DNA of 64,000 bases from Pseudogymnoascus destructans (lineage: Eukaryota; Ascomycota; Leotiomycetes; Thelebolales; Thelebolaceae), in the NCBI RefSeq assembly GCF_001641265.1, contig NW_020167525.1, positions 908,501-972,500 of the forward strand, read 5' to 3'. Under the pieces are notes generated by a model. The model searched no databases, had not been told where the DNA came from, and saw nothing but the letters and a program-made list of their open reading frames with translations. The position numbers and the translations under genes were made by a program. The stretch's first letter is position 1; each line of letters starts with the position of its first letter. This document shows positions 63,134-64,000 of this stretch, piece after piece.

Positions 63134-64000
63134 TGTTCCTTGTTGGTTCCCACGAATTATCCGTAGGTTCGTAATTTTCCCATTTTATCAAAAACTCTTC
63201 TCGACGTCCTACTAACCTTCTGTCTAGGATCGCTTCGACCTCATATTCGATTATCTCATTCTCGGGTTGGAGTTCGGTGTCGGTCACAATTGGGGTATTT
63301 CCTCTTGCTGGTTCCAGTAGTGAGACATGAAATACCGGGTGTAGTCTAGACTTCCTGGGTAGCTGCAGTCTGTAATTAACTGAGCTGACTTTGTTCAATA
63401 TTTTGAATGGTCCCAATTTCTTGAAGTCCAACTTTGTGCTTGGTCGTTTCGTTTTGGTATGTTTCCGGAGTAGGTATACTTTATCCCCCTCCTTGAAGGC
63501 AGGTTCCATACTGCGCTTCTTGTTTGCGTATGCGGCGGATCGTTCATTTAAGAATTGGATGTCCATCGCAAGTTGTTCGTGGAATGATTTCAGTTGTTCC
63601 ACCACGATCAGGGCTTGTTCAGCTCGTGATTCATCCGGTCTTGGTTGCCTATATGCTTCTGGCTGGTAGCCATAATTGGCAAAGAACGGTGAGACTTTCG
63701 TTGCTTCTGTCATCGCGCTGTTATATGCAAACTGTGCGATGGGTAAGATCTGAACCCAGTTATCCTGTTGATGATTGACATAGCTTCGCAGATACTGTTC
63801 AAGGGTCTGATTTAATCTTTCTGTTTGGCCGTCTGTCTGGGGATGAAAAGCTGTTGACAGCTTATGATTTGTTCCCAGTAGCGCCATCAATGATTTCCAG
63901 AATTTCGAAGTAAAGAGCTTGTCTCTATCTGAGATGATTTCTTCTGGCATCCCATGATCGGCTAATATGACTCGAATGAAGGTATATGCGAGCGCCTCGG
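63006..64000 (-). CDS. Gypsy Pol C-terminus: integrase and chromodomain (partial)
   Basis: An open minus-strand frame running off the right edge; reading continues upstream of 63950 with LAYTFIRVILADHG. The integrase core has DRDKLFTSKFW and the Glu in TDGQTERLNQTLEQYL. A GPF/Y-like C-terminal region follows (FKKLGPFKILNKV, HPVFHVSLLEP) and then a chromodomain (YEVEAILDRRLVGRREEFLIKWENY, NSWEPTRNI). The tail is Arg-rich. Absence of stops suggests this copy escaped heavy RIP or is recent. Chromodomains in such elements guide integration to heterochromatin. Confidence 0.92.
   Translation of the reverse strand, partial: EALAYTFIRVILADHGMPEEIISDRDKLFTSKFWKSLMALLGTNHKLSTAFHPQTDGQTERLNQTLEQYLRSYVNHQQDNWVQILPIAQFAYNSAMTEATKVSPFFANYGYQPEAYRQPRPDESRAEQALIVVEQLKSFHEQLAMDIQFLNERSAAYANKKRSMEPAFKEGDKVYLLRKHTKTKRPSTKLDFKKLGPFKILNKVSSVNYRLQLPRKSRLHPVFHVSLLEPARGNTPIVTDTELQPENEIIEYEVEAILDRRLVGRREEFLIKWENYEPTDNSWEPTRNISKELLEEYRRRHPPAIDPKMQGSRPVDRRKRGSRSQTRRQR

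Noticed and set aside
1..64000. A biosynthetic gene cluster or bacterial-type defence system
   Set aside because: No polyketide or peptide synthase, terpene cyclase, cluster regulator or NLR-type gene is seen among the host genes. The core is housekeeping.

Overview
The window is nuclear DNA of a filamentous ascomycete (Pezizomycotina; Leotiomycetes is my guess, from the style of the transposons, at low confidence). Reasons: short GT-AG introns of about 45-130 bases with CTAAC-type branch sites, fungal-specific genes (DASH subunit, eisosome protein, Bre2-type COMPASS subunit), a tRNA with an intron, and C-to-T/G-to-A decay of repeats that looks like RIP. About 53 kb of compact, mostly single-copy housekeeping genes (3.7-56.5 kb) lies between two transposon-rich ends.

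Left end (1-3.7 kb): a partial LTR (family C, 1-914, running off the edge) sits inside a decayed Crypton-type tyrosine recombinase gene (915-1896, minus). A divergent, unrecognised element-borne reading frame follows (2172-3255, plus).

Gene-rich core, in order: Djp1/Caj1-type DnaJ protein; an unrecognised Ser/Pro-rich coiled-coil protein; a cytochrome b5-domain membrane protein; NBS1 (MRN complex); TRM1; inositol monophosphatase; an unrecognised membrane protein; NSE1 (Smc5/6); an intron-containing tRNA-Asn; a Ysc84-type SYLF protein; BRE2; a WDR6/Rtt10 WD40 protein; a 39-bp minisatellite; a PIL1/LSP1 eisosome protein; NAA38 (NatC) divergent from RAD2/XPG; a lipid kinase; a secreted S41/CPAF-like protease; a pogo-like transposase remnant; a Rab GTPase; ARP5, DAD4 and IES6 side by side; GOT1; a PLP decarboxylase with a Val-Asn-Gly repeat tail; and a beta-carbonic anhydrase. 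Genes of one complex or pathway are mostly scattered. The exception is ARP5 and IES6, which encode partner subunits of INO80 and are separated only by the small DASH gene DAD4.

Right end (56.7-64 kb): nested gypsy retrotransposons on the minus strand. Family A is an LTR plus a stop-riddled integrase. Family B is two tandem copies that appear to share one LTR. That shared LTR is split by an oppositely oriented LTR of the same family with 5-bp target duplications (CTCTT). The rightmost family B copy carries an extra antisense gene that encodes a Zn(II)2Cys6-like cysteine pattern and overlaps the integrase gene tail to tail. This gene is in turn broken by a 936-bp family C LTR with target duplication CTGAG. 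Family C LTRs at both window ends are inverted relative to one another. The antisense gene is the best candidate here for an undescribed system.
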